From: Methanocorpusculaceae archaeon UBA456 | Lineage (GTDB): Archaea > Halobacteriota > Methanomicrobia > Methanomicrobiales > Methanocorpusculaceae | DNA length: 59,057 bases | Reading direction: 5' to 3' | Assembly (NCBI GenBank): GCA_002496395.1 | Contig: DAJQ01000027.1 | Location: 37,917-96,973 of the forward strand | The notes under the pieces: generated by a model | Told to the model about the DNA's origin: nothing | Database searches by the model: none | Seen by the model: only the letters and a program-made list of their open reading frames with translations | Made by a program: the position numbers and the translations under genes | Shown: positions 44,064 through 51,678 of the stretch, in pieces | How the letters are laid out: each line of letters begins with the position of its first letter | How positions within the stretch are numbered: position 1 is the first letter of the stretch

Positions 44064-44423
44064 TCACTCTTTCTTGGATCCCCGGATCGCCTCGATCACC
44101 GAGGGGAGGGATTCAGCGGCGGTCGAGATCGCCTGTGCGACCTCACCCTTCTTTCCAAGCGTGAAGATCTGGATCCCCTCAGGTCCCGGTATGTCCTGGT
44201 GAATGACCATCACCGCAACCGGGGTGACGCCTGCTCCGGCACCTCCGCCGGATCCAACGCCGTCCTCGGCTTTTCCTTCCCCGCCGCCAAATCCAAATCC
44301 TACCGACGAGATGGTGAAGATCGAGCGCTGACCCGAGATGATCGGGTTTGATACCAGGATGTCCGAGGAGACCATCGTCCTGAGGTGCTCCAGAATTGCG
44401 TCAAAGACATTTCTCTCTGTCAT
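44064..44423 (-). CDS. GerW/YtfJ-family protein
   Basis: 119 residues. TVSSDILVSNPII-type start, then GFGFGGGEG and GSGGGAGAGVTPVAVMVI, the family's glycine-rich core, and a C-terminal helical part (SLPSVIEAIRG). In Bacillus the relative is a spore protein; archaeal copies are common but of unknown role. The stop abuts the DUF2953 gene start, so both are probably one operon, transcribed divergently from the trp operon. Confidence 0.88.
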   Translation of the reverse strand: MTERNVFDAILEHLRTMVSSDILVSNPIISGQRSIFTISSVGFGFGGGEGKAEDGVGSGGGAGAGVTPVAVMVIHQDIPGPEGIQIFTLGKKGEVAQAISTAAESLPSVIEAIRGSKKE

Positions 44424-44462
44424 GGTAGTGAAGTATACCCAGGTGATTATTAAGGGTGTGTG

Positions 44463-44474
44463 TCAATATATTGA
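44463..44474. promoter_or_regulatory. 12-bp perfect palindrome upstream of the trp TATA box
   Basis: TCAATATATTGA reads the same on both strands and lies about 25 bp before the TATA region. Candidate binding site of a dimeric regulator, or a BRE/TATA for the divergent GerW-like gene. Confidence 0.45.
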
Positions 44475-44491
44475 ACAAATGTGATCAACAA

Positions 44492-44507
44492 TGTATAAAT
44501 ATATACA
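44492..44507. promoter_or_regulatory. trp promoter TATA box inside an inverted repeat
   Basis: TGTATA-AATA-TATACA is a perfect inverted repeat (6-bp arms, 4-bp spacer) that contains the TATAAATATA element. A repressor bound here would block TBP. Transcription should start near 44524. No TGTACA box as used by Methanothermobacter TrpY is seen, so any regulator would differ in site or family. Confidence 0.6.
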
Positions 44508-44523
44508 TAGCTTACCAGTGTAT

Positions 44524-44598
44524 ATGCAAACAGAACTACACACAACGGTGATGCCATCGGACTGGCAGCTGCCGCACCCGGATTGTTCCTCCCGATAA
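44524..44598 (+). CDS. possible trp leader ORF (24 residues)
   Basis: A short frame (MQTELHTTVMPSDWQLPHPD, then CSSR and TAA) whose ATG coincides with the predicted transcription start, so it could be translated leaderless. It has one Trp codon and ends 16 nt inside trpE in another frame, the TTG start of trpE lying just before its stop. trpE itself has no Shine-Dalgarno sequence, so coupling to this frame is plausible. It may equally be chance. Confidence 0.35.
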   Translation: MQTELHTTVMPSDWQLPHPDCSSR

Positions 44599-45794
44599 AG
44601 GAAGCCGATCCGGTTGCGGTCTACCGGGCGCTTGCCGATGGCCCCGGTTTTATTCTTGAGTTTCCCGGTCTTCCGGTGATGATTGGGATTGGATCGACGA
44701 TACTGGATCTCCCGGATGATCCCTTCTCATCACTCAGGCAGATCGCTGTTGATCCACCCTTCTCCCCTGCCGGATATCTCAGGTACGAGGGAGGGGGCAG
44801 GTTCCTCTCATGCCGTGATGCGGTCTCAATCGATCGGGATGGAATCACCCTCTTCTACCCTGATCTGGGTGATCTGGCACGGAAGCGGATCCAGAAGATG
44901 GCTGCCCGCCTCCTCTCGCGTGATCTCTCCTCCCTACCACCAACCCCGGGGGATCTCCCGGCTGTTCAGAGGACGACGATGGAGCGCCCTCTCTTTACCG
45001 ATGGCGTGAGGCAGCTCAAATCCCATATTATTGATGGTGACTGTTACCAGGTGGTCCTCTCAAGGAAGATTCAGATTCCCTTCAGAGGCGATCCCCTCAG
45101 GATCTATTCCGCTCTCCGGTCAAAGAACCTCTCCTGCTATGGGTATTTCCTCGATTTCGGTGACGAACAGGTGGTAGGAGAGAGCCCCGAGATGCTCGTC
45201 TCAGCAGATGGCAGCACTCTCACCACCGTCCCGATTGCCGGTACACGGCCTAGGGGCGGAGATACGGCTGAAGATGACGCCCTCGCAGCAGAACTCCTTG
45301 CCGACAGAAAGGAGCGGTCCGAACACCTGATGCTTGTTGATCTGGCAAGGAACGATATCGGGAGGGTTGCAGAGTATGGATCTGTCTCGGTTCCCAGGTA
45401 TGCAGAGGTGGCGAAGTACCCAAAAGTCCAGCATATCGTATCGACGGTAACAGCAGAAGCCGCCAGCGGGTATGATGGCTATGATGCGCTCCGCTCCTGC
45501 TTTCCTGCCGGAACCGTCACCGGTGCTCCAAAGAAGCGTGCAATGGAGCTTATTGCCGAACTCGAGCAGGAGCCCCGCGGGATCTATGCAGGTGCGGTCG
45601 GGTATGCCGGGATATCCGGTTTCTCATTTGCGATCACCATCAGAACGGTTGTGATCAGGGATGATGTCGCATCGGTGCAGGCGGGGGCCGGGATCGTCGC
45701 AGGATCGGATCCTGATCGCGAATTCGATGAGACCGCAATCAAGGCAGAAGCCTGTCTTCGTGCCATCGACTCAGCCGGGAAGGAATTGGCATGA
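44583..45794 (+). CDS. trpE: anthranilate synthase component I
   Basis: 403 residues. Catalytic-domain motifs: SHIIDGDCYQVVLSRKI, GYFLDFGDEQVVGESPEML, HLMLVDLARNDIGR, FPAGTVTGAPKKRAMELI and RGIYAGAVGY. It makes anthranilate from chorismate with ammonia from TrpG. The TTG at 44583 is the only start before conserved sequence; the frame has no earlier ATG or GTG. The N-terminal Trp-binding motif is altered: GFILEF (E26, F27) stands where enteric TrpE has LLES (S40). Overlaps trpG by ATGA. Confidence 0.95.
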   Translation: MFLPIKEADPVAVYRALADGPGFILEFPGLPVMIGIGSTILDLPDDPFSSLRQIAVDPPFSPAGYLRYEGGGRFLSCRDAVSIDRDGITLFYPDLGDLARKRIQKMAARLLSRDLSSLPPTPGDLPAVQRTTMERPLFTDGVRQLKSHIIDGDCYQVVLSRKIQIPFRGDPLRIYSALRSKNLSCYGYFLDFGDEQVVGESPEMLVSADGSTLTTVPIAGTRPRGGDTAEDDALAAELLADRKERSEHLMLVDLARNDIGRVAEYGSVSVPRYAEVAKYPKVQHIVSTVTAEAASGYDGYDALRSCFPAGTVTGAPKKRAMELIAELEQEPRGIYAGAVGYAGISGFSFAITIRTVVIRDDVASVQAGAGIVAGSDPDREFDETAIKAEACLRAIDSAGKELA

Positions 45795-46366
45795 AGGTGG
45801 TTATTGTGGACTGTTTTGACAGCTTCAGCTATAACCTCCTCCAGCTTGTGGGAAGCCTCGGGGGTGATCCGGTGGTGATCCCGGCAGACCGCCCGCTTGC
45901 GGCTGTGGAAAAGGAGAACCCGGAGCGGATCATCCTCTCACCAGGTCCCGGAAGACCGGGGGATCTCGCACTCCCGATGGAGGTTCTTGCTACCCTCTCA
46001 AAGACGGTGCCGACGCTCGGGGTCTGCCTCGGGCATCAGGCGATCTGCTCTGCTGCTGGCGGGAGGATCATCCATGCCCCCCGCCCGGTGCATGGGGAGG
46101 TCTCAGAGATCTCCCATGTGGGCTCTGGGATCTATTCCGGTCTTCAGAACCCGTTTCCGGCTGTCCGGTACCATTCGCTGGTTCTTGATCATACAAGAGT
46201 ACCGGAGGATCTGCTGGTCACCGCATATTCTCTTGATGATCATCTCCCGATGGGTGTCAGGCATCGCCGGTACCCGATCGAAGGGGTGCAGTTCCATCCC
46301 GAGAGTTTCCTCACCGGTATGGGGGATCAACTGATCGCCACATTCCTTGATGGAGGTATCGCATGA
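45791..46366 (+). CDS. trpG: anthranilate synthase glutamine amidotransferase
   Basis: 191 residues, class I amidotransferase. Oxyanion segment LSPGPGRPGD at 49-58, nucleophile C79 in GVCLGHQAI, and His/Glu of the triad in GVQFHPESF near 168-176. It supplies ammonia to TrpE. Unfused to TrpD, as usual in archaea. Overlaps both neighbours by 4 bp. Confidence 0.96.
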   Translation: MKVVIVDCFDSFSYNLLQLVGSLGGDPVVIPADRPLAAVEKENPERIILSPGPGRPGDLALPMEVLATLSKTVPTLGVCLGHQAICSAAGGRIIHAPRPVHGEVSEISHVGSGIYSGLQNPFPAVRYHSLVLDHTRVPEDLLVTAYSLDDHLPMGVRHRRYPIEGVQFHPESFLTGMGDQLIATFLDGGIA

Positions 46367-47379
46367 TCCAGGAGGTCTGCGTTGCGATGGCAGAGAAGAC
46401 ACCCCTGCCGCAGGGAGGCCTCGGCCTTGCCTTTGACGATCTCATCTCGGGATCTGCAACACCTGCCCAGGCAGGGGCGTTCCTCTATGCACTGAGGAAC
46501 CGACCCCTGACGGGAGAAGATCTCGCTACCTGTGCCTCGGTCCTCCTCTCCCATGCAAGAACCATCACGATCCCCGGATCAGATCGTGCGGTTGATACCT
46601 GCGGGACAGGCGGCGATCATTCGATGACATTCAATATCAGCACCGCCGCCGCATTTGTCGCGGCTGGTGCCGGGGTTCCTGTGATAAAGCATGGGAACCG
46701 TGCACAGACGAGCAGATCGGGTTCAGCTGATCTCCTCTCCGCACTCGGTGTCTCTATCGATGCTTCGGAAGAACAGGTGTTCCGATCCTTTGAAGAAGCA
46801 GGGATCGCCTTCCTCCCGGCACAGAAGTACCATTCCGCCCTGAAGAACCTCGCCGGGGTGCGTTCAGAGCTTGGATTCAGGACGATCCTGAATATCTCCG
46901 GCCCACTCTGCAACCCGGCAGGCCCGATCAACCGGATCATCGGTGTCGCCGATCCCGGCCTCCTCAGACCGATGGCAGAGGCGCTCCGCTCTCTCGGGGT
47001 TTGCAAGGCTCTGGTCGTCTCGGGGGATCAGCTGGATGAGCTCTCCCTCTCAGGCGAGAACCGGATCTGTGAGCTCTCTTCCGGCAGGATCGATTATTAC
47101 ACGCTGAGTGCAGCCGATCTCGGACTTGCTGAAGCCCCACGCGAGCTCCTCCGTGCGGAAAGCCCACAAGAGAGTGCTGCGATCATCAGCCGGGTGCTTC
47201 ACGGAGGAGAAGGTCCTACACGGGATGTTGTCCTCCTGAATGCCGCAGGTGCGATCCTTGCAGGGGGAGGCGCAGTAACCTTCTCCTCTGCCCTGAATAT
47301 GGCAGAAGATGCAATCGACTCGGGACGGGCTCTTGACTCACTCAGACTCCTTGCAGAGATCACCGGGGTACCTGAATGA
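46363..47379 (+). CDS. trpD: anthranilate phosphoribosyltransferase
   Basis: 338 residues. VDTCGTGGD near 79-87 binds PRPP phosphate, KHGNRAQTSRSGSADLLSAL and LGFRTILNISGPLCNPAGP are the anthranilate and metal site motifs. It joins anthranilate to PRPP. Start and stop overlap trpG and trpC by ATGA, so ribosomes probably move directly from gene to gene. Confidence 0.96.
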   Translation: MIQEVCVAMAEKTPLPQGGLGLAFDDLISGSATPAQAGAFLYALRNRPLTGEDLATCASVLLSHARTITIPGSDRAVDTCGTGGDHSMTFNISTAAAFVAAGAGVPVIKHGNRAQTSRSGSADLLSALGVSIDASEEQVFRSFEEAGIAFLPAQKYHSALKNLAGVRSELGFRTILNISGPLCNPAGPINRIIGVADPGLLRPMAEALRSLGVCKALVVSGDQLDELSLSGENRICELSSGRIDYYTLSAADLGLAEAPRELLRAESPQESAAIISRVLHGGEGPTRDVVLLNAAGAILAGGGAVTFSSALNMAEDAIDSGRALDSLRLLAEITGVPE

Positions 47380-48119
47380 TCCTGGATGCAATCATCGCGT
47401 CATCGCATCGGCGTGCTGCCGCACTGCCGGATACGTTTGCGTATGAGTTTTTTTCCCAAAGGAGCCTGAAGCGGGCGCTCCTCTCCCGCCGCCCGGCGGT
47501 GATCGGGGAGGTGAAGTACGCATCCCCGAGGGGGCCGACCGGTGCAACCCTGCCGCCGGGACGGCTTGCGGCTGCAATGGCGGCGGGTGGTGCGGTTGCG
47601 ATCTCGGTCCTGACCGAGCCGACGGTCTTTGCCGGTGATTCCTCCTTCATAGGAGAGGTACGGAGGCATGTGAGCCTTCCCATCCTCAGAAAGGATATCC
47701 TGGTACACCCACGCCAGATCCGGGAGAGCCGGGCGCTTGGTGCGGATGCGGTCCTCCTGATTGCTTCAGTCCTCGGGGATGATCTCCCTGAATTTGTCGA
47801 TTGTGCGATCGAAACAGGCCTTGAGCCGCTTGTCGAGGTGGGATCAGCAGCAGAAGCAGAATGCGCCATTGCCACACGGGCTGCACTCATCGGGATCAAT
47901 AACCGCGATCTCAGAACACTTCAGATTGATCTCGGCTCTTCTGCCCGGATCGCCCCGGCAATCAGGGCAGCAGGCAGAATCCCAATAGCAATGAGCGGGA
48001 TCTCGACTCCGGCCGAGGTTTTGGAGGCGATGAAGACCTGTATGGGTGTATTAATCGGGACCTCGATCGCGTCAGCTGCGGATCCAAGGGAGGCGACGGA
48101 GGCGTTTTCATGTACGTGA
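47376..48119 (+). CDS. trpC: indole-3-glycerol-phosphate synthase
   Basis: 247 residues, TIM barrel. VIGEVKYASPRGPTG carries the first catalytic Lys (the usual motif is EVKxxSPSxG), LPILRKDILVHPRQI the second Lys, then GADAVLLIASVL, GLEPLVEV, INNRDL and AMSGISTPAEV for phosphate binding. Closes the ring of carboxyphenylamino-deoxyribulose phosphate. Overlaps trpF by 10 bp. Confidence 0.95.
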   Translation: MILDAIIASSHRRAAALPDTFAYEFFSQRSLKRALLSRRPAVIGEVKYASPRGPTGATLPPGRLAAAMAAGGAVAISVLTEPTVFAGDSSFIGEVRRHVSLPILRKDILVHPRQIRESRALGADAVLLIASVLGDDLPEFVDCAIETGLEPLVEVGSAAEAECAIATRAALIGINNRDLRTLQIDLGSSARIAPAIRAAGRIPIAMSGISTPAEVLEAMKTCMGVLIGTSIASAADPREATEAFSCT

Positions 48120-48682
48120 AGATCTGCGGGATCACAAGCCCTGCCGATGCCAGGCTCGCGGTATCTGCCGGAGCCGATGCGATCGGTATCATCCTCTATA
48201 CCGATTCCCCACGCTCGGTTACACCCAGGAGGGCAGATGCGATCCAGAAGGCGATAGCAGGGAGGGTGGAGACGGTCTGTGTCACCACCACCCGGTCACC
48301 TGCCTATCTGCGAAATATCTGCCGCCTCTCACCGGATGCGATCCAGACGTATCATCCCATGCATGTGCCGGATCGGTTCATCTCTGTCTCAGCCTGGGAC
48401 GGAATTATCGCTCCGCCTGAGGGTGCTGACCGCCTCCTCCTTGATGCCTCGCATGGCAGGGGTATCCGGCTGGATCCGGCGGTTGCGAAAGAAGCAATAG
48501 CAGATGCATCTGCTCCGGTTGTCCTCTCTGGCGGTCTGACGCCTTCATCTGTTGCGGGTGTGATCCAGTCCCTCAATCCCGCAGGGGTCGATGTCTCAAG
48601 CGGCGTTGAATCCTCCCCCGGTGTGAAGGATATGCACCGGGTGCAGGCGTTTGTTGCTGCCTGCCGGGGGTGTTCCCCATGA
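48110..48682 (+). CDS. trpF: phosphoribosylanthranilate isomerase
   Basis: 190 residues. VKICGITSPADARLAVSAGADAIG has the catalytic Cys; LYTDSPRSVTPRRA, LLLDASHGRG (catalytic Asp) and VLSGGLTPSSVAGVIQ complete the barrel. Slightly short against bacterial TrpF. Ends in an ATGA overlap with trpB. Confidence 0.94.
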   Translation: MYVKICGITSPADARLAVSAGADAIGIILYTDSPRSVTPRRADAIQKAIAGRVETVCVTTTRSPAYLRNICRLSPDAIQTYHPMHVPDRFISVSAWDGIIAPPEGADRLLLDASHGRGIRLDPAVAKEAIADASAPVVLSGGLTPSSVAGVIQSLNPAGVDVSSGVESSPGVKDMHRVQAFVAACRGCSP

Positions 48683-49833
48683 GGTTTGGCGAGTACGGAG
48701 GAAGGTATGCGCCCGAGATCCTGATCGGACCCCTCCGTGAGCTTGAGGAATCATATGCCACATTCAGGGAGGATTCCGATGCCCAGGCAGATCTTACTGC
48801 ACTCCTCACCCGCTATGCCGGGAGGGAGACACCGCTCTATTCCTGCAGGAACCTCGGGAGAGAGACCGGTGTCGAAATCTGCCTGAAACGGGAGGATCTC
48901 CTCCATGGCGGTGCCCATAAGATCAATAACACCCTCGGTCAGGCGCTCCTAGCGAAACGTTCAGGAAAAGAACGGCTTATCGCAGAGACCGGGGCAGGCC
49001 AGCACGGGGTTGCAACCGCAATGGCGGGTGCTGTCCTTGGCCTCTCAGTCGAGGTCTTTATGGGGGCAGTCGATATGGAGAGGCAGGCGCTGAATGTTGC
49101 ACGGATGGAGCTTCTTGGTGCCACTGTCACCCCGGTATCAAGCGGATCTGCCACCCTCTCCGATGCCGTTGACGAGGCGCTCCGGAACTGGGCTGCAACC
49201 GCAGAGACCTCCCATTATCTGATCGGATCCTGTGTTGGCCCGGACCCGTTCCCGACACTGGTCCGTGATTTCCAGTCTGTCATCGGGGGGGAGCTGTATC
49301 ATCAGTCGTTTGCACTGGAAGGAAGGCTCCCCGATGCGGCTGTTGCCTGTGTCGGCGGGGGATCAAATGCGATAGGGACATTTTTCCCGCTCATTGATAC
49401 CCCGATCCGGCTGATCGGGGCAGAGGCAGGGGGCCGGAGCCTCAACCCCGGTGATCATGGTGCCTCCCTCTCCTGTGGAACCCAGGGGGTGCTCCATGGT
49501 GCCTTCACCTCGGTTCTCCAGGATGCAGAAGGAAGGATCTCCCCGACACACAGCATCTCGGCCGGGCTCGATTATCCGGGTGTCGGGCCCGAACATGCCC
49601 ATCTCCGCGATATCGGCCGGGCAGAGTACGTGATGGTCTCTGATGCAGAAGCCATCTCTGCATTCCGGCTCCTCTCAAAGAAAGAGGGGATCATCCCGGC
49701 ACTTGAGTCCGCACATGCGGTTGCCGCAGCACTCCGGCTTGCAGAAGAGATGGATCCCGGGAGCCTGATTGCCGTCACCCTCTCGGGACGCGGGGACAAG
49801 GATCTTGGGACTGTCATCGGAGGTTGTTCATGA
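48679..49833 (+). CDS. trpB: tryptophan synthase beta chain
   Basis: 384 residues from ATG 48679, overlapping the trpF stop; the frame goes 3 codons up to a GTG but the ATGA arrangement fits the operon. KREDLLHGGAHKINNTLGQ contains the PLP lysine, ETGAGQHGVATAMA the catalytic region, and GGGSNAIGTFFPL the phosphate cup. This is the TrpB1 type that pairs with TrpA. Confidence 0.97.
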   Translation: MRFGEYGGRYAPEILIGPLRELEESYATFREDSDAQADLTALLTRYAGRETPLYSCRNLGRETGVEICLKREDLLHGGAHKINNTLGQALLAKRSGKERLIAETGAGQHGVATAMAGAVLGLSVEVFMGAVDMERQALNVARMELLGATVTPVSSGSATLSDAVDEALRNWAATAETSHYLIGSCVGPDPFPTLVRDFQSVIGGELYHQSFALEGRLPDAAVACVGGGSNAIGTFFPLIDTPIRLIGAEAGGRSLNPGDHGASLSCGTQGVLHGAFTSVLQDAEGRISPTHSISAGLDYPGVGPEHAHLRDIGRAEYVMVSDAEAISAFRLLSKKEGIIPALESAHAVAAALRLAEEMDPGSLIAVTLSGRGDKDLGTVIGGCS

Positions 49834-50633
49834 GCCGGATCGATGAGGCGTTCCACCAGAGGGAGACTCCTCTCCTGATCGCCTGCACGGTGGCCGGGGA
49901 TCCGACCCCGGATGCCTCGCTTGAGGTGATTCTGTCGATGATCAGATCCGGTGCCGATATGATCGAGCTGATCATCCCAAACACAAATCCGGTTGCCGAT
50001 GGCCCTGTGATCTCGCGTGCCCATGAACGGGCTATCAGAGGTGGGATTGGTATTCCGGGTATCTTCTCGCTCATCCGGGCGCTGAGGAGAGAGAGCAATA
50101 TCCCCATCTTCCTGATGACCTATGCAAACCCGGTTATTGTGCATGGAGAGGCAGTGTTTCTCTCCGATGCCGCGGCTGCGGGAGCAGACGGGATAATCAT
50201 CGTGGATATGCCGCCTGAGGAAGGAGGGGTGCTCATATCCCAGGAAGAGATCGATCCGATCTTCATCATCGCTCCGTCAACACCTCCTGATCGGAGAGAG
50301 ATGATCGGGGGGATCGGCCGGGGCTTCCTCTATCTCGTCTCGGCACCCGGCGTCACCGGAACACGGCAGCATCTCCCCGATGATCTGCCGGATCGGGTTT
50401 TGGAGGTGAAGCAGAGCACCATGCTGCCGGTTGCAGTCGGGTTTGGGATCGGATCCGCCGAAACCGCCTATGAGGCAGCAGCTGCCGGGGCCGATGCCGT
50501 GATCGCCGGATCGGTGATCTCCGGGGCGATCGAGAGGAATCCGGATGATCCAGCCCTCTTTGTCGGAGATGCCGTGCGGGAGATCAGGTCCGGAATTGTC
50601 CGCCACCGATCCTCTCGATCCGCCGGGCAATAA
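49830..50633 (+). CDS. trpA: tryptophan synthase alpha chain
   Basis: 267 residues from ATG 49830 (GGAGG 6 nt upstream; the TTG at 49824 is not needed). Catalytic Glu46 (ADMIEL) and Asp57 (VADGP) are kept. The usual PFSDP loop between them reads PNTNP instead, a rare change at the substrate entrance. LMTYANPV, YLVSAPGVTGTR and VGFGIGSAE are normal. It releases indole for TrpB. Its end overlaps the convergent XRE-type regulator by 50 bp. Confidence 0.94.
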   Translation: MSRIDEAFHQRETPLLIACTVAGDPTPDASLEVILSMIRSGADMIELIIPNTNPVADGPVISRAHERAIRGGIGIPGIFSLIRALRRESNIPIFLMTYANPVIVHGEAVFLSDAAAAGADGIIIVDMPPEEGGVLISQEEIDPIFIIAPSTPPDRREMIGGIGRGFLYLVSAPGVTGTRQHLPDDLPDRVLEVKQSTMLPVAVGFGIGSAETAYEAAAAGADAVIAGSVISGAIERNPDDPALFVGDAVREIRSGIVRHRSSRSAGQ

Positions 50634-51099
50634 TGTTCGCGGCATCAATGACGGTATCGGGATGCGGTTTCAGAATAGCGACCGGGATATCGACGATCTT
50701 CTCGATGATGGAGGCGATGATCGGGGCACAGATGATCCCTGATGCCCCATCTTTCTTCGCGTCAACTGCTGCCATCATGCATTCGTCGATCGAATTTGCG
50801 GCATATCCTTTCAGGATCACCTCTTTTTCTGCTATGGTAACCCTGGTTCCCTCGATCTCATCAAGGAGGAACTTTGCCGCAACAACGGCGATGAATGTTC
50901 CTTCATGCGGTTCAAGCGTGGCAACGATCCGCCGGACCGTCGAGAGCCTCGGATCACGTTCACCTGATGCGATCTTATAGAGTGTTGCGGGAGGAATCCC
51001 GGTCTTCTCCGAGAGTTCCCGGATTGTCATATCCCTCCTCTTCAGCTCCTCGTCAAGCGCCTCTGCAAAATCAGTCTCAAAGATCCGGCGTGAGAACAT
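50584..51099 (-). CDS. XRE-type helix-turn-helix regulator
   Basis: 171 residues. HTH at about 17-60 (MTIRELSEKTGIPPATLYKIASGERDPRLSTVRRI). The C-terminal part (about 75-165: VTIAEKEVILKGYAANSIDECMMAAVDAKKDGASGIICAPIIASII, then IPVAILKPH) resembles a small ligand-sensing Rossmann-like domain of the PrpR-N type. Convergent with and overlapping trpA by 50 bp, so it may control that operon, but no direct evidence exists. Start ATG 51099. Confidence 0.85.
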   Translation of the reverse strand: MFSRRIFETDFAEALDEELKRRDMTIRELSEKTGIPPATLYKIASGERDPRLSTVRRIVATLEPHEGTFIAVVAAKFLLDEIEGTRVTIAEKEVILKGYAANSIDECMMAAVDAKKDGASGIICAPIIASIIEKIVDIPVAILKPHPDTVIDAANIIARRIERIGGGQFRT

Positions 51100-51147
51100 A
51101 ACAAGTAGGATCTCTTCTCCGGGAGATAATAAGGATGCATCCTACAA

Positions 51148-51636
51148 TTACGAGGAGAACCATCTCATCATGACGAGTCCGTCTTCGCCATCCTTGTAAT
51201 AGCTGTCATAGCAGAAGATCTCCTGATATCCGAGCCTTTTGTAGAAGGCGATCGCACCGTGGTTTGAGATCCTCACCTCAAGCTGGATGGCTGAGGCTCC
51301 TTTCTGGCGGAGATCATCCTCGATCCAGCGGAGCAGTTCACGGCCAACCCCCCTGTGGCGGTACTCATCTGCCACAACAAGTGTGCAGAGGTGCCCATAG
51401 ATCACATCGCCGGTATCCTCGATCCCGCCCCCGCAGAACCCGATGATCGTCCCGTGTGCAACTGCCACAAAGAATGAGGAGAGGTACAGCTCCATGGCTT
51501 CACGAATACCTGTCTCTCCCCAGGGATCAGTGAACGCCTTCACTTCAAGGGGGACGATCGCGGGGATGTCGCCAGGGTTTGCCCTTCGGATCAGAAAGGT
51601 GATCCCATGTTCGGGATGAAAACCAGCAGTCACCAT
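51148..51636 (-). CDS. rimI: GNAT acetyltransferase, RimI-like
   Basis: 162 residues. The GNAT core is clear: VVADEYRHRGVGRELLRWIEDDL is the acetyl-CoA loop, followed by QLEVRISNHGAIAFYKRLGYQEI, which matches N-alpha-acetyltransferases (RimI/Ard1). In archaea this enzyme acetylates protein N-termini. Divergent from the DUF1015 gene with 42 bp between starts. Confidence 0.9.
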   Translation of the reverse strand: MVTAGFHPEHGITFLIRRANPGDIPAIVPLEVKAFTDPWGETGIREAMELYLSSFFVAVAHGTIIGFCGGGIEDTGDVIYGHLCTLVVADEYRHRGVGRELLRWIEDDLRQKGASAIQLEVRISNHGAIAFYKRLGYQEIFCYDSYYKDGEDGLVMMRWFSS

Positions 51637-51678
51637 CTTTCAATAGAGTATAGCACCTACACCTACGTGGAGTTTTCC

